Below the pieces are notes generated by a model. It made no database searches. It was not told the DNA's origin and saw only the letters and a list, made by a program, of their open reading frames with translations. DNA of 64,000 nucleotides, taken from the NCBI GenBank assembly GCA_910574205.1, contig CAJSYJ010000001.1:806001-870000 (forward strand), read 5' to 3'. Made by a program: the position numbers and the translations under genes. Shown here one piece after another: positions 53,091-61,354 of this stretch. The DNA is from Bacteroidales bacterium (GTDB lineage: Bacteria > Bacteroidota > Bacteroidia > Bacteroidales > Rikenellaceae). How positions within the stretch are numbered: position 1 is the first letter of the stretch; every line of letters begins with the position of its first letter.

Positions 53091-54926
53091 ATGAAAAGAA
53101 TAATATATTTAATGGCGGCCGCGATAGCGGTAGCGGCGAGCGGATGCGAAAAGTGGATGGAGCGTCACGATCCCGCATCCGTCGACGCCACTACATACTG
53201 GAAAAACCGCGATGCGTTGGAACAGTACACCAACGGTTTTCTCGAATCCTACACCCCGGGCGAAGGCACGATAGCCTACTCCTACGACAGTTACAGCGAC
53301 ATCATTCAGGCGCGTAACCAGAACGACTTCCTGCAAACGGCATGGACCTCGTCGCAGCAGGGCTCGTGGGGCAAGGACGACTGGAACTTCATCTACAACA
53401 TCGAGTATTTCCTCGACAACTTCCGCAACGTGCCGGGTCTGAGCGAGGAGGTGTACGACCACTACGAGGGTGTAGCCCGCTTCTGGCGTGCATGGCACTA
53501 CTTTACCAAGGTGCAGCTCTTCGGTGCCGTTCCCTACTACGACTACGTGATCGAGCCCGACGACGAGGGTCTCTACAAGGCACGCGACTCGCGCGAGTAT
53601 GTCTGCGAGAAGATCCTCGAAGACCTCGACTTCGCCGCCGAGCACGTGTCGACCGACTCGCAGTATCTGAAAGTATCGAAGATCAACCGCTACGTGGCTC
53701 TCTTCGTCAAGGCCAAGTTCTGCCTGTGGGAGGGTACATTCCGCAAGTACCACAGCGTCGACCCGTCGACGGGTCTGGCATGGTCGTCGGAGTACACCTC
53801 GTCGGAGGAGTTCCTGCGCGCAGCCTGCGACGCCTGCGAGGAGCTTATGGAGAAGAGCCCCTTCTCGCTGGCCACGGGCATCTCGGCGGCCGACCGCAAA
53901 TCGGTATACCGCAGCCTGTTCATCAACGAGGCGATCAATCATCAGGAGGTGCTGTGGGCACGCGAGTACAACGACGGACTCAACGTATGGCACAACGTGA
54001 CATGGTACTTCTGCTCGGGCTCGATGGGTCAGGGCTGGTCGCTCGATTCGGACTTCGTGGCGATGTATCTCAAAACCGACGGCTCGCGCGTAACCGACGA
54101 CGCCGACTGGAAATCGATGCAGTACGCCGAGGTATTCGCCGACCGCGACTACCGTCTGGCGCAGACCGTAATCTCGCCCGAGTACAGGAAGTACAACAAG
54201 GCAGGTCTGCTCGTGCCGACGGCTCCTAACTTCGCCGTTACCGGCACCGGCTACCAGATCATCAAGTGGAACATCGACAACGAGGCATACGAGGCCTCTA
54301 AGATCTCTAACAACTCGCTGCCCATAATGCGCTACGCCGAGGTGCTTCTGAACTATGCCGAGGCCAAGGCCGAGCTGGGCGAGATGACCGACGACGTGTG
54401 GGACCGCACGATACGTCTGCTCAGAGAGCGCAGCGGCGTCAACGGCGACCGCCCCGCGACTGCCGACAACTATCTGGCCGACTACTACGCACAGCTGGAC
54501 GGCTCGAAGATCTCCGACAAGGATATCCTCGAAGTGCGCCGCGAGCGCTCTATCGAGCTTATCTCGGAGGGCGACACGCATACCAACCGCTGGTTCGACC
54601 TTCTGCGCTGGCATCTCGGCCACAAGGCCGTCAAGCAGTGGTACGGCATCTATGTTCCCGCGCTGAAAACCCCGATCGACCTCAACGGCGACGGCATCAA
54701 CGACGTATGCGTCGTAGCCGAGAAGAAGGACATAGGCAGCGAGACGGGCGTGACGTATATCAACCTCGGCGAGGGTCAGTTCCGCCTCGAAGAGGGCGAC
54801 CACGGACGTCTGATGTATATCAAGGAGCGTTACTGGGAGGAGGCCAAGTATCTGCGCCCCATACCCTATACGACCTTGCAGATCAACACCAACCTCACAC
54901 AGAACGTTCTCTGGGAGGGTCGTTGA
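53091..54926 (+). CDS. SusD/RagB-type surface nutrient-binding lipoprotein
   Basis: 611 residues. Lipobox Cys19 (AVAASGC) follows a short leader. The family pattern is clear: DATTYWKNRDALEQYTNGF, VARFWRAWHYFTKVQLFGAVPYYD, and in the second half NSLPIMRYAEVLLNYAEAKAEL with the C-terminal RERSIELISEGDTHTNRWFDLLRW. SusD proteins form the lid over the SusC barrel and bind the ligand through a helical TPR scaffold. It is preceded by susC (11 bp) and followed by a hairpin and a phosphoesterase gene. Ligand identity cannot be read from the sequence. Confidence 0.94.
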   Translation: MKRIIYLMAAAIAVAASGCEKWMERHDPASVDATTYWKNRDALEQYTNGFLESYTPGEGTIAYSYDSYSDIIQARNQNDFLQTAWTSSQQGSWGKDDWNFIYNIEYFLDNFRNVPGLSEEVYDHYEGVARFWRAWHYFTKVQLFGAVPYYDYVIEPDDEGLYKARDSREYVCEKILEDLDFAAEHVSTDSQYLKVSKINRYVALFVKAKFCLWEGTFRKYHSVDPSTGLAWSSEYTSSEEFLRAACDACEELMEKSPFSLATGISAADRKSVYRSLFINEAINHQEVLWAREYNDGLNVWHNVTWYFCSGSMGQGWSLDSDFVAMYLKTDGSRVTDDADWKSMQYAEVFADRDYRLAQTVISPEYRKYNKAGLLVPTAPNFAVTGTGYQIIKWNIDNEAYEASKISNNSLPIMRYAEVLLNYAEAKAELGEMTDDVWDRTIRLLRERSGVNGDRPATADNYLADYYAQLDGSKISDKDILEVRRERSIELISEGDTHTNRWFDLLRWHLGHKAVKQWYGIYVPALKTPIDLNGDGINDVCVVAEKKDIGSETGVTYINLGEGQFRLEEGDHGRLMYIKERYWEEAKYLRPIPYTTLQINTNLTQNVLWEGR

Positions 54927-54940
54927 CGATGATTTGCCGT

Positions 54941-54964
54941 GAAGAGGGGTTCGCACCCCTCTTC
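54941..54964 (+). terminator. Hairpin between susD and the phosphoesterase gene
   Basis: GAAGAGGGG and CCCCTCTTC pair around a 6-nt loop, with flanking GCCG/CGGC extending the stem. There is no T tract; it may act as a partial terminator or RNA-stability element that sets higher susCD levels. Confidence 0.55.
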
Positions 54965-55005
54965 GGCGGCAGATTTTCCGACAAACCGCTTAAAACAAAA
55001 CAACC

Positions 55006-56622
55006 ATGAAACGAATATTACTCTTTCTGACGATACTGGGCACGCTTCTGAGCTCGTGTTCGAGCGACGACAAGGGCTCGTCGTCGCCTACGATGATAAC
55101 TCCTGTCGAACCGGATAACGACATCTACGGCCTTATCACCGACACGAACGGCAACCGCATGGAGGGCGTTGTTGTCAGTGACGGCTTCACAGCGACCGTT
55201 ACCGACAAGAACGGCGAGTACCAGTTCAAGCGCAGCGGCGACGCCGTGTACGTCTTCTACTCGATCCCCGCCGATTGCGAAGTTCCCGTCGACAACGGCG
55301 GCCCGCGCTTCTACCAGACGCTCAAAAACAAGGTCGAGAGATACGACTTCACCCTCACGCGCCTCGCGGCTCCGCAGAAGAGCTTCAATCTCTTCTGTCT
55401 GGCCGATCCCCAGTCGAAGGACGTAACCCACAACACGCGCTTCATCAACGAGACCATGCCTCAGATCAAGAAGGCGGTCGAAGCGTCGGACGTCCCCTGC
55501 TACGGCGTCACGCTGGGCGACATCGTATACACCGAGGGCACGCGCAACACCACCACCAACATGGTGCCCATGCGCAACGCCATGCGTACGAGCAACAGCG
55601 GCGGCATGCCCATATTCCAGACCATGGGCAACCACGACAACAACTTCGCGCCCGTTGCGGCCGACGACAAGTCGTCGACATTCAACCTCGCATTCCAGCG
55701 CCAGTTCGAATTCGTATTCGGACCTATCGACTACTCGTGGAACCGCGGCGATGCGCACATAGTCTGCATGCGCGACATACAGTACAAGGCGGCCAACTCG
55801 TCGGGCTCCTACGACCGCGCCTTTACCGACGAGCAGCTCGAATGGCTGCGTCAGGATCTGTCGTATGTCGACAAGGACAAGCTCCTCATCTTCTGCGTAC
55901 ATATTCCGCTTGTAAACGCCAACACGCAGAACGTACAGAACGTCCTGAACCTGCTCAAAGAGTTCAAGGAGGTGCATATAATGGCCGGCCACACGCACTA
56001 CGGCCGCAACTACATCTACTCCGAGAACATGTACGAGCATATCCACGGTGCCGTCTGCGGCGCATGGTGGTACTCCAACCTCAACGGCGACGGCACGCCC
56101 AACGGCTTCGCCGTATACCGCATCGACGGCAACACCATTACCGACTGGCATTATCGCGGCGTCAACGAGCAGATGAACGACGAGAGCTTCCAGATACGAA
56201 TGTATCGCGGCGACGCCCCCTGCGGCGGCAAGTACGAGACGATGCAATTCGGCTACGGCAGCCAGACGGTTCTGGCCAACGTCTTCAACGCCGACAAGAA
56301 CTGGACCGTGCAACTCTATGAGAACGGCGTGCTGAGCGGCGATATGACCCTCATAGCCGAGAAGAAGCAGGACAACCCGTCCGACGTCTCGTCGCAGGAC
56401 TGGTGGGCGATAGGCTACAACGTCGGCGTGGTCGGACGCGGCTACAACGGCGGCACACGCAGCAACTACTGCACCAAGTGTTTCCACCTCTACAAATATA
56501 CGCTCAAAGATCCGTCGGCACAGGTCAAGGTCGTCGCGACCGACCCCTTCGGCCGCCGCTACGAGTGCGACAAGTTCTCGACCAACAGCGACTATTCGTC
56601 GGCCACGCCACCCGCGTATTGA
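55006..56622 (+). CDS. Calcineurin-like metallophosphoesterase lipoprotein
   Basis: 538 residues. Lipobox Cys18 (LLSSC) and a Ser/Asp-rich spacer are followed by a beta-domain (about 40-115, GLITDTNGNRMEGVVVSDG) of the carboxypeptidase-regulatory type. The catalytic domain carries the two-metal motifs: LADPQ, TLGDIVYTEG, MGNHDNN, FCVHIPLV and MAGHTHYGRN. A further C-terminal beta-domain follows from about residue 395. This three-part layout is common to Bacteroidota secreted phosphoesterases that act on phosphodiesters or sugar phosphates. Being lipidated, it should work at the cell envelope next to SusC/SusD. Bond specificity (mono- or diester) is not predictable. Confidence 0.88.
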   Translation: MKRILLFLTILGTLLSSCSSDDKGSSSPTMITPVEPDNDIYGLITDTNGNRMEGVVVSDGFTATVTDKNGEYQFKRSGDAVYVFYSIPADCEVPVDNGGPRFYQTLKNKVERYDFTLTRLAAPQKSFNLFCLADPQSKDVTHNTRFINETMPQIKKAVEASDVPCYGVTLGDIVYTEGTRNTTTNMVPMRNAMRTSNSGGMPIFQTMGNHDNNFAPVAADDKSSTFNLAFQRQFEFVFGPIDYSWNRGDAHIVCMRDIQYKAANSSGSYDRAFTDEQLEWLRQDLSYVDKDKLLIFCVHIPLVNANTQNVQNVLNLLKEFKEVHIMAGHTHYGRNYIYSENMYEHIHGAVCGAWWYSNLNGDGTPNGFAVYRIDGNTITDWHYRGVNEQMNDESFQIRMYRGDAPCGGKYETMQFGYGSQTVLANVFNADKNWTVQLYENGVLSGDMTLIAEKKQDNPSDVSSQDWWAIGYNVGVVGRGYNGGTRSNYCTKCFHLYKYTLKDPSAQVKVVATDPFGRRYECDKFSTNSDYSSATPPAY

Positions 56623-56741
56623 TACGCACGGAGGGGGCTCCGATACTTTTTGCAGGCGCGGTTTGACCGCCGCGCCCGCAACCAATTCGTCGTCGCGCGA
56701 AGCCGGCGGCGCACAACAGACTTTACATTGTAACAAGGTAT

Positions 56742-58079
56742 ATGAACAAAGTTGAACAAGCACTGACACGCACGACCGATACCCGGGATATATATATCGG
56801 TCGCGGCGTAGTATCTCGTACCGGCGAGATGTTTAAGAAGTTATTCCCCGAGAAAAAGGCCGTTATCGTGGCCGACGAAAATACATGGCGCGTAGCGGGC
56901 GCTCAGGTCGAGCAGTCGCTGCGCGAGGCGGGTGTCGAGCAGCATGCGCCGCACATATTCCGCGACCCCGAGCTCTATGCCCACTGGCGTTATGTCGAAC
57001 AGCTGGAAGAGGTGCTCTCGGCTACCGACGCGATTGCCGTCGCCGTAGGTTCGGGCGTGATAAACGACCTTACCAAGCTCGTATCGCACCGCTGCTCGCG
57101 CCATTATATGTGCGTAGGCACGGCAGTCTCGATGGACGGATACACCGCCTACGGCGCCTCGATAACGCTCGACGGCAACAAGCAGACCTTCGACTGCCCC
57201 GCACCCTACGGCTTTATCTTCGACCCCACCATAGCCGCCGAAGCGCCCAAGGAGCTGGCCGCGTCGGGCTATGCCGATCTTATAGCCAAGATACCCGCCG
57301 GCGCCGACTGGATGATATCGGACGCTATCGGTTCGGAGGCGATCGACCCCTTCTCGTGGGATCTGGTGCAGAACGGTCTTCGCGAATCGCTCTCGGCTCC
57401 CGATGCCGTATTCGCGGGCGACGTCGATATGACCGAGGCTCTGGGCGAGGGTCTGATAATGTCGGGATTCGCCATGCAGGCCATGCAGTCGAGCCGCCCC
57501 GCATCGGGCGCCGAACACCAGTTCTCACACTGCTGGGACATGGAGAATCTCTGCTTCGAGGGCAAGCACGTATCGCACGGATTCAAGGTCGGCATAGGTA
57601 CTCTGATCTCGACCGCCGCCATAGAGCTGCTGCTCAAAGAGCCGCTCGAAGAGCTCGACATCGATCGCGCCGTGGCAAATTGGAAGCCCTGGGATGATGT
57701 CGAACAGGATATTTTGCGTATCTTTGCCGGAAAACCCGGACATACGGCACGCGCCATAAAGGAGACGCGCGACAAGTATGTCGACAGCGAGGGTCTGCGC
57801 CGACAGCTTACGCTGCTCAAAGACAAGTGGCCGCAGCTAAGAGAGAAGATCCGTCGCCAGATAATACCCTTCGAAGAGGTATACGCCGACCTGAAAGCCG
57901 TCGGCGCCCCCTACGAGCCGGAGATGATCGGCGTAACGCGCGAGCGTCTGCGCGACACGTTCGGATACATTCCCTACATGCGCAGCCGCATCACGTCCGT
58001 CGACATCATCTTCCGCTGCGGCCTTATGGAGAAGTTCACGGAGCTGCTCTTCGGCCGGGGCGGACTGTGGCAGGTATAA
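56742..58079 (+). CDS. sn-glycerol-1-phosphate dehydrogenase (AraM/EgsA type)
   Basis: 445 residues. The NAD(P)-binding loop VGSGVINDLTK (102-112) and the metal ligands Asp179 (SGYADLIAK), His259 (GAEHQFSH) and His279 (VSHGFKVGIG) match glycerol-1-phosphate dehydrogenases of the iron/zinc alcohol dehydrogenase superfamily. The enzyme interconverts sn-glycerol-1-phosphate and DHAP. In Bacillus the relative AraM makes glycerol-1-phosphate for a prenyl-glycerol lipid; here the neighbours are uptake genes, so oxidation of imported substrate to DHAP is favoured. It starts 119 bp after the phosphoesterase gene and 147 bp before the antiporter gene. A related polyol-phosphate substrate cannot be excluded. 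Confidence 0.85.
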   Translation: MNKVEQALTRTTDTRDIYIGRGVVSRTGEMFKKLFPEKKAVIVADENTWRVAGAQVEQSLREAGVEQHAPHIFRDPELYAHWRYVEQLEEVLSATDAIAVAVGSGVINDLTKLVSHRCSRHYMCVGTAVSMDGYTAYGASITLDGNKQTFDCPAPYGFIFDPTIAAEAPKELAASGYADLIAKIPAGADWMISDAIGSEAIDPFSWDLVQNGLRESLSAPDAVFAGDVDMTEALGEGLIMSGFAMQAMQSSRPASGAEHQFSHCWDMENLCFEGKHVSHGFKVGIGTLISTAAIELLLKEPLEELDIDRAVANWKPWDDVEQDILRIFAGKPGHTARAIKETRDKYVDSEGLRRQLTLLKDKWPQLREKIRRQIIPFEEVYADLKAVGAPYEPEMIGVTRERLRDTFGYIPYMRSRITSVDIIFRCGLMEKFTELLFGRGGLWQV

Positions 58080-58226
58080 TCCGCCGCGCAGCAGCATCGG
58101 GAGCCTCTGCCGGCCGGGGCGGCATATCGCCTCCGGCAGGCGGATACGGCGGTCGTCGCTACGGCCGCCGGGCTATGCCGAGATGCGGAAAAGATGTGCG
58201 ACAGCAAACTATTTTAACATACTACA

Positions 58227-59903
58227 ATGGACGCTAATCAAAAGAAACTGTTCAATTACTGGCAGACGCGAACTATCGTCGTGACGATGATCGGTTATGC
58301 GCTGTTCTACTTCGTCAGAAAGAACTTCTCGTTCGCCATGCCCGGTCTTGCGGCCGAGTACGGCATCTCCAACACGAGCTTCGGTATCATTCTGGCCGTG
58401 GTGGGACTCGTCTACGGTCTGTCGCGTTTCGTCAACGGTCTGATAGCCGACCGCATGAATGCACGCTATCACATGTCGCTCGGCCTGCTGCTCTGCGCAC
58501 TGGCCAGCTTCGCATTCGGCTTCGCGCCGTCGATTCTGGGAATCGACATCGGCGTAGCGCCACACACTCTCATCATCCTCTTCGGCGTGCTGCTCGTTCT
58601 CAACAACATCTTCCAGGGCAGCGGCTTCCCGCCCTGCGCACGACTGCTCTCGCACTGGATACCGCCGCAGGAGCTGGCCACCAAGATGTCGATATGGAAC
58701 ACGTCGCACTCGATCGGCGCCGGTCTTCTGGCCATACTGTGCGGCTTTATCATGGGACACATGGGCTCGGACGTCAGCGGCGACGAGCAGAAGGTAGCCG
58801 ACATGACATACAACTACGTCACGTGCAACCTCAAAGACGATATCAAGAAATCGGACATCCACATCGCCAAGGTCGACGGCATCGACGTCGAAAAGCAGGG
58901 CGACGACGTCATCGCACTTGTCGAATACACCTACAAGGAGAACTGGCAGCAGGGCGAGACCGTCAGCCAGCGGCTCGTCTTCGGCCATGACGACTATACG
59001 GCCGCCAAGAATCTGATCGAGGCCGACCCTAAGGCTACGCCCGAGACTCTCGCCCGAGAGCTCGACATGCCGGCCGCGCAGGCCAAGGCGCTCGCGTCGA
59101 TCGTCGCACTGTCGACCAACGCCGGAGCTTGGCAGTGGTGCTTCTTCCTGCCGGCGCTCATCGCGCTGCTGGGTGCCTTGGGCATCTTCGCGTTCCTGCG
59201 CGACACGCCCAAGTCGGTGGGTCTTCCCGAGCTGGAAAACACCAAGACCTCGATCGAGAACGACGACGACCCGGCCGCGTACAAGAGATTCGTGCGCGAG
59301 AAGGTATATCGCAACCGCCTGATATGGATTCTGGCCATAGCCAACTTCTTCGTCTACATCGTCCGCTTCTCGGTGCTCGACTGGGGGCCCAAATTCCTGA
59401 CCGAAGCACGCGACATGTCCTACTCCTATGCAGGCTGGACGGTGGCCATATTCGAGATATTCGGCATCATCGGCATGCTCGTGGCAGGCTGGGCGACCGA
59501 CCGCTTCTTCAAGGGACGCGCACACCGCACCTGCGTATTCTGCATGCTCGGCACGGCAGTATTCATGACGGTGTTCTACCTGCTGCCCAACGACGTGCAC
59601 CCTCTGGTTCTGATCTGCGTACTGGCCATGGCCGGCTTCTGCATCTACGGACCTCAGGCGCTGATCGGCATCGCGGCGGCCAATCAGGCCACCAAGAAGG
59701 CGGCTGCAACGGCAAACGGCCTTACGGGTATCTTCGGCTATCTGAGCGTCTTCGTCTCGGGTCTGGGCGTGGGTATGCTGGTGGACGCATTCGGCTGGAA
59801 TTACGTCTTTCTGGGCATGATCGCCATAGCCGTCATCGGCATGCTGGTCTTTACGCTTATGTGGAGCGCCCGCGCCAACGGCTACGACGAGCAGCAGGCA
59901 TAA
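58227..59903 (+). CDS. Organophosphate:phosphate antiporter (GlpT/UhpT family)
   Basis: 558 residues, MFS fold with about 12 membrane segments. The opening YALFYFVRKNFSFAMPGL with the Tyr/Arg-Lys pair, the signature GLVYGLSRFVNGLIADR, and RDTPKSVGLP after the sixth helix are typical of the OPA group that exchanges phosphate for glycerol-3-phosphate or hexose-6-phosphate. An extra segment of about 120 hydrophilic residues (roughly 180-300) lies between helices five and six, where E. coli GlpT (452 residues) has only a short periplasmic loop. Beside a glycerol-1-phosphate dehydrogenase the likely cargo is a glycerol phosphate. A terminator follows. Confidence 0.88.
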   Translation: MDANQKKLFNYWQTRTIVVTMIGYALFYFVRKNFSFAMPGLAAEYGISNTSFGIILAVVGLVYGLSRFVNGLIADRMNARYHMSLGLLLCALASFAFGFAPSILGIDIGVAPHTLIILFGVLLVLNNIFQGSGFPPCARLLSHWIPPQELATKMSIWNTSHSIGAGLLAILCGFIMGHMGSDVSGDEQKVADMTYNYVTCNLKDDIKKSDIHIAKVDGIDVEKQGDDVIALVEYTYKENWQQGETVSQRLVFGHDDYTAAKNLIEADPKATPETLARELDMPAAQAKALASIVALSTNAGAWQWCFFLPALIALLGALGIFAFLRDTPKSVGLPELENTKTSIENDDDPAAYKRFVREKVYRNRLIWILAIANFFVYIVRFSVLDWGPKFLTEARDMSYSYAGWTVAIFEIFGIIGMLVAGWATDRFFKGRAHRTCVFCMLGTAVFMTVFYLLPNDVHPLVLICVLAMAGFCIYGPQALIGIAAANQATKKAAATANGLTGIFGYLSVFVSGLGVGMLVDAFGWNYVFLGMIAIAVIGMLVFTLMWSARANGYDEQQA

Positions 59904-59923
59904 GGTCAAGGATAAAAGAATCG

Positions 59924-59956
59924 GATACGGGTGCCCCTTCCGGAGGCGCCCGTATC
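59924..59956 (+). terminator. Terminator after the antiporter gene
   Basis: GATACGGGTGCC and GGCGCCCGTATC pair (one G-T) around a 9-nt loop, followed by GTTTTA. It marks the end of the susC-to-antiporter operon. Confidence 0.85.
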
Positions 59957-60039
59957 GTTTTAAGCGCAGCATATCATCCTTTTTTCCGCCGCGCGCGTAA
60001 TATTTGGAGCATGACGGCCGTTATTTCGAAAAATATGTA

Positions 60040-60047
60040 TAACTTTG
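60040..60047 (+). promoter_or_regulatory. -7 box before bamD
   Basis: TAACTTTG, 40 bp upstream of the bamD ATG. No TTG is found at 19-22 bp, so this is a partial promoter match. Confidence 0.5.
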
Positions 60048-60087
60048 CGTGCTTGTTGCCATAGCAGGCACACGATTTTTTATCACA

Positions 60088-60930
60088 ATGAAGCGAATTA
60101 TCGGATACATAACGGTTGCGGCGACTATCTGTGCGATAGCCGTATCGTGCTCGGGCATCAACAAGATCATCAAGTCGGGCGATCCCGAGTTTGCATACCG
60201 TCAGGCCGTCGAGCTCTACGACGCGGGCAAGTGGTCCAAGGCTTCGACCCTGTTCGAGGCCTGCGCGCATATCTATGTCGGCACCCCGCGCGAGGATTCG
60301 CTGTCGTTCTACAACGCACGCTGCAAATTCAAGGAGAAGGACTGGGACTCGGCATCGATGCTTCTCGACGAGTTCCGCCGCAAATTCGGCCGCAGCCCCT
60401 TCATCGAAGAGGCCGAGGGCATGTACGCCCACTGCTTCTTCCGCATGGCACCGGGTCCGAAGCGCGATCAGGCCCTCACGACGCAGGCCATAGTGGCCAT
60501 ATCGGAGTTCATGTCGCGTTATCCCGAATCGGAGCAGATACCCCAGTTCAAGGAGATGCTCGACATACTCTCGGAGCGCTTGCAGGAGAAGAGCTACATG
60601 AATGCCTATACATATTATAAAATAGGCCGATACAAGGCGGCTATCGTCGCATTCAAGAATGCTCTGAAACGCTACCCCGACTCGAAGCACCGCGAGGAGA
60701 TGATGTACTATACGGTAGTGTCGTCGTATCGTCTGGCCGCCAATTCGGTCGAGCAGAAGCAGACCGACCGATATCTGTCGATGCTCGACTCCTACTACAC
60801 GTTCCTCAACGAATTTCCCGAGTCGACGCATATCAAGGAGTTGGAGCGCATGGCACGCGACGCGCGCGACTTCCTCGACAAGAACCGCAAGGGCGACGAT
60901 AGCGGCGAACGGCACACAGTCACGCAATAA
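60088..60930 (+). CDS. bamD: Outer-membrane assembly lipoprotein BamD
   Basis: 280 residues from ATG 60088; an earlier ATG at 60049 lies only two bases after the -7 box and is rejected. Lipobox Cys21 (AIAVSC) is followed by TPR helices: FAYRQAVELYDAGKWSKAST, DSLSFYNARCKFKEKDWDSA, AIVAISEFMSRYPES and YKIGRYKAAIVAFKNALKRYPDS. BamD is the essential lipoprotein partner of BamA in inserting barrel proteins, here serving the many SusC- and porin-type proteins of the cell. It heads the conserved bamD-rpoZ-coaBC-recN group. Confidence 0.93.
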   Translation: MKRIIGYITVAATICAIAVSCSGINKIIKSGDPEFAYRQAVELYDAGKWSKASTLFEACAHIYVGTPREDSLSFYNARCKFKEKDWDSASMLLDEFRRKFGRSPFIEEAEGMYAHCFFRMAPGPKRDQALTTQAIVAISEFMSRYPESEQIPQFKEMLDILSERLQEKSYMNAYTYYKIGRYKAAIVAFKNALKRYPDSKHREEMMYYTVVSSYRLAANSVEQKQTDRYLSMLDSYYTFLNEFPESTHIKELERMARDARDFLDKNRKGDDSGERHTVTQ

Positions 60931-60948
60931 CAAAAACAACATATAACG

Positions 60949-61281
60949 ATGGAGATCAAGAAGAATATTCCCAACAACACCATCACGCGCAAACTGGTGG
61001 ATCTGGACCGTCCGACGGGCAACATATACGAGAGCATAAACATCATCGCCCGCCGTGCCAACCAGATTGCGACCGAGATCAAAACCGAGCTCAACCGCAA
61101 ACTGGCCGACTTCTCGGCACCGAGCGACAGCTCGGTCGAGGAGACCTTCGAGAACCGCGAGCAGATCGAGATCTCGCGCTACTACGAGCGTCTGCCCAAG
61201 CCGGCGATCATCGCTACCGAGGAGTTCCTCGACGACGAGGTATACTTCAAGCACGGCGAGACCAAGAGCGACGAGCAGTAA
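60949..61281 (+). CDS. rpoZ: RNA polymerase omega-subunit (Rpb6-like) protein
   Basis: 110 residues. The central stretch NIYESINIIARRANQIATEI is the omega/Rpb6 helix that clamps the beta-prime subunit; the remainder is acidic and variable. In Bacteroidota this gene is constantly placed between bamD and coaBC, as here (18 bp after bamD). It assists assembly and stability of RNA polymerase. Confidence 0.88.
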   Translation: MEIKKNIPNNTITRKLVDLDRPTGNIYESINIIARRANQIATEIKTELNRKLADFSAPSDSSVEETFENREQIEISRYYERLPKPAIIATEEFLDDEVYFKHGETKSDEQ

Positions 61282-61354
61282 TCCCCTCGACAGCCGACGG
61301 CATACCCTCTTATGGGGCTGCTGCGACGGCTGCGACGAGATATCCCACAAGGTC

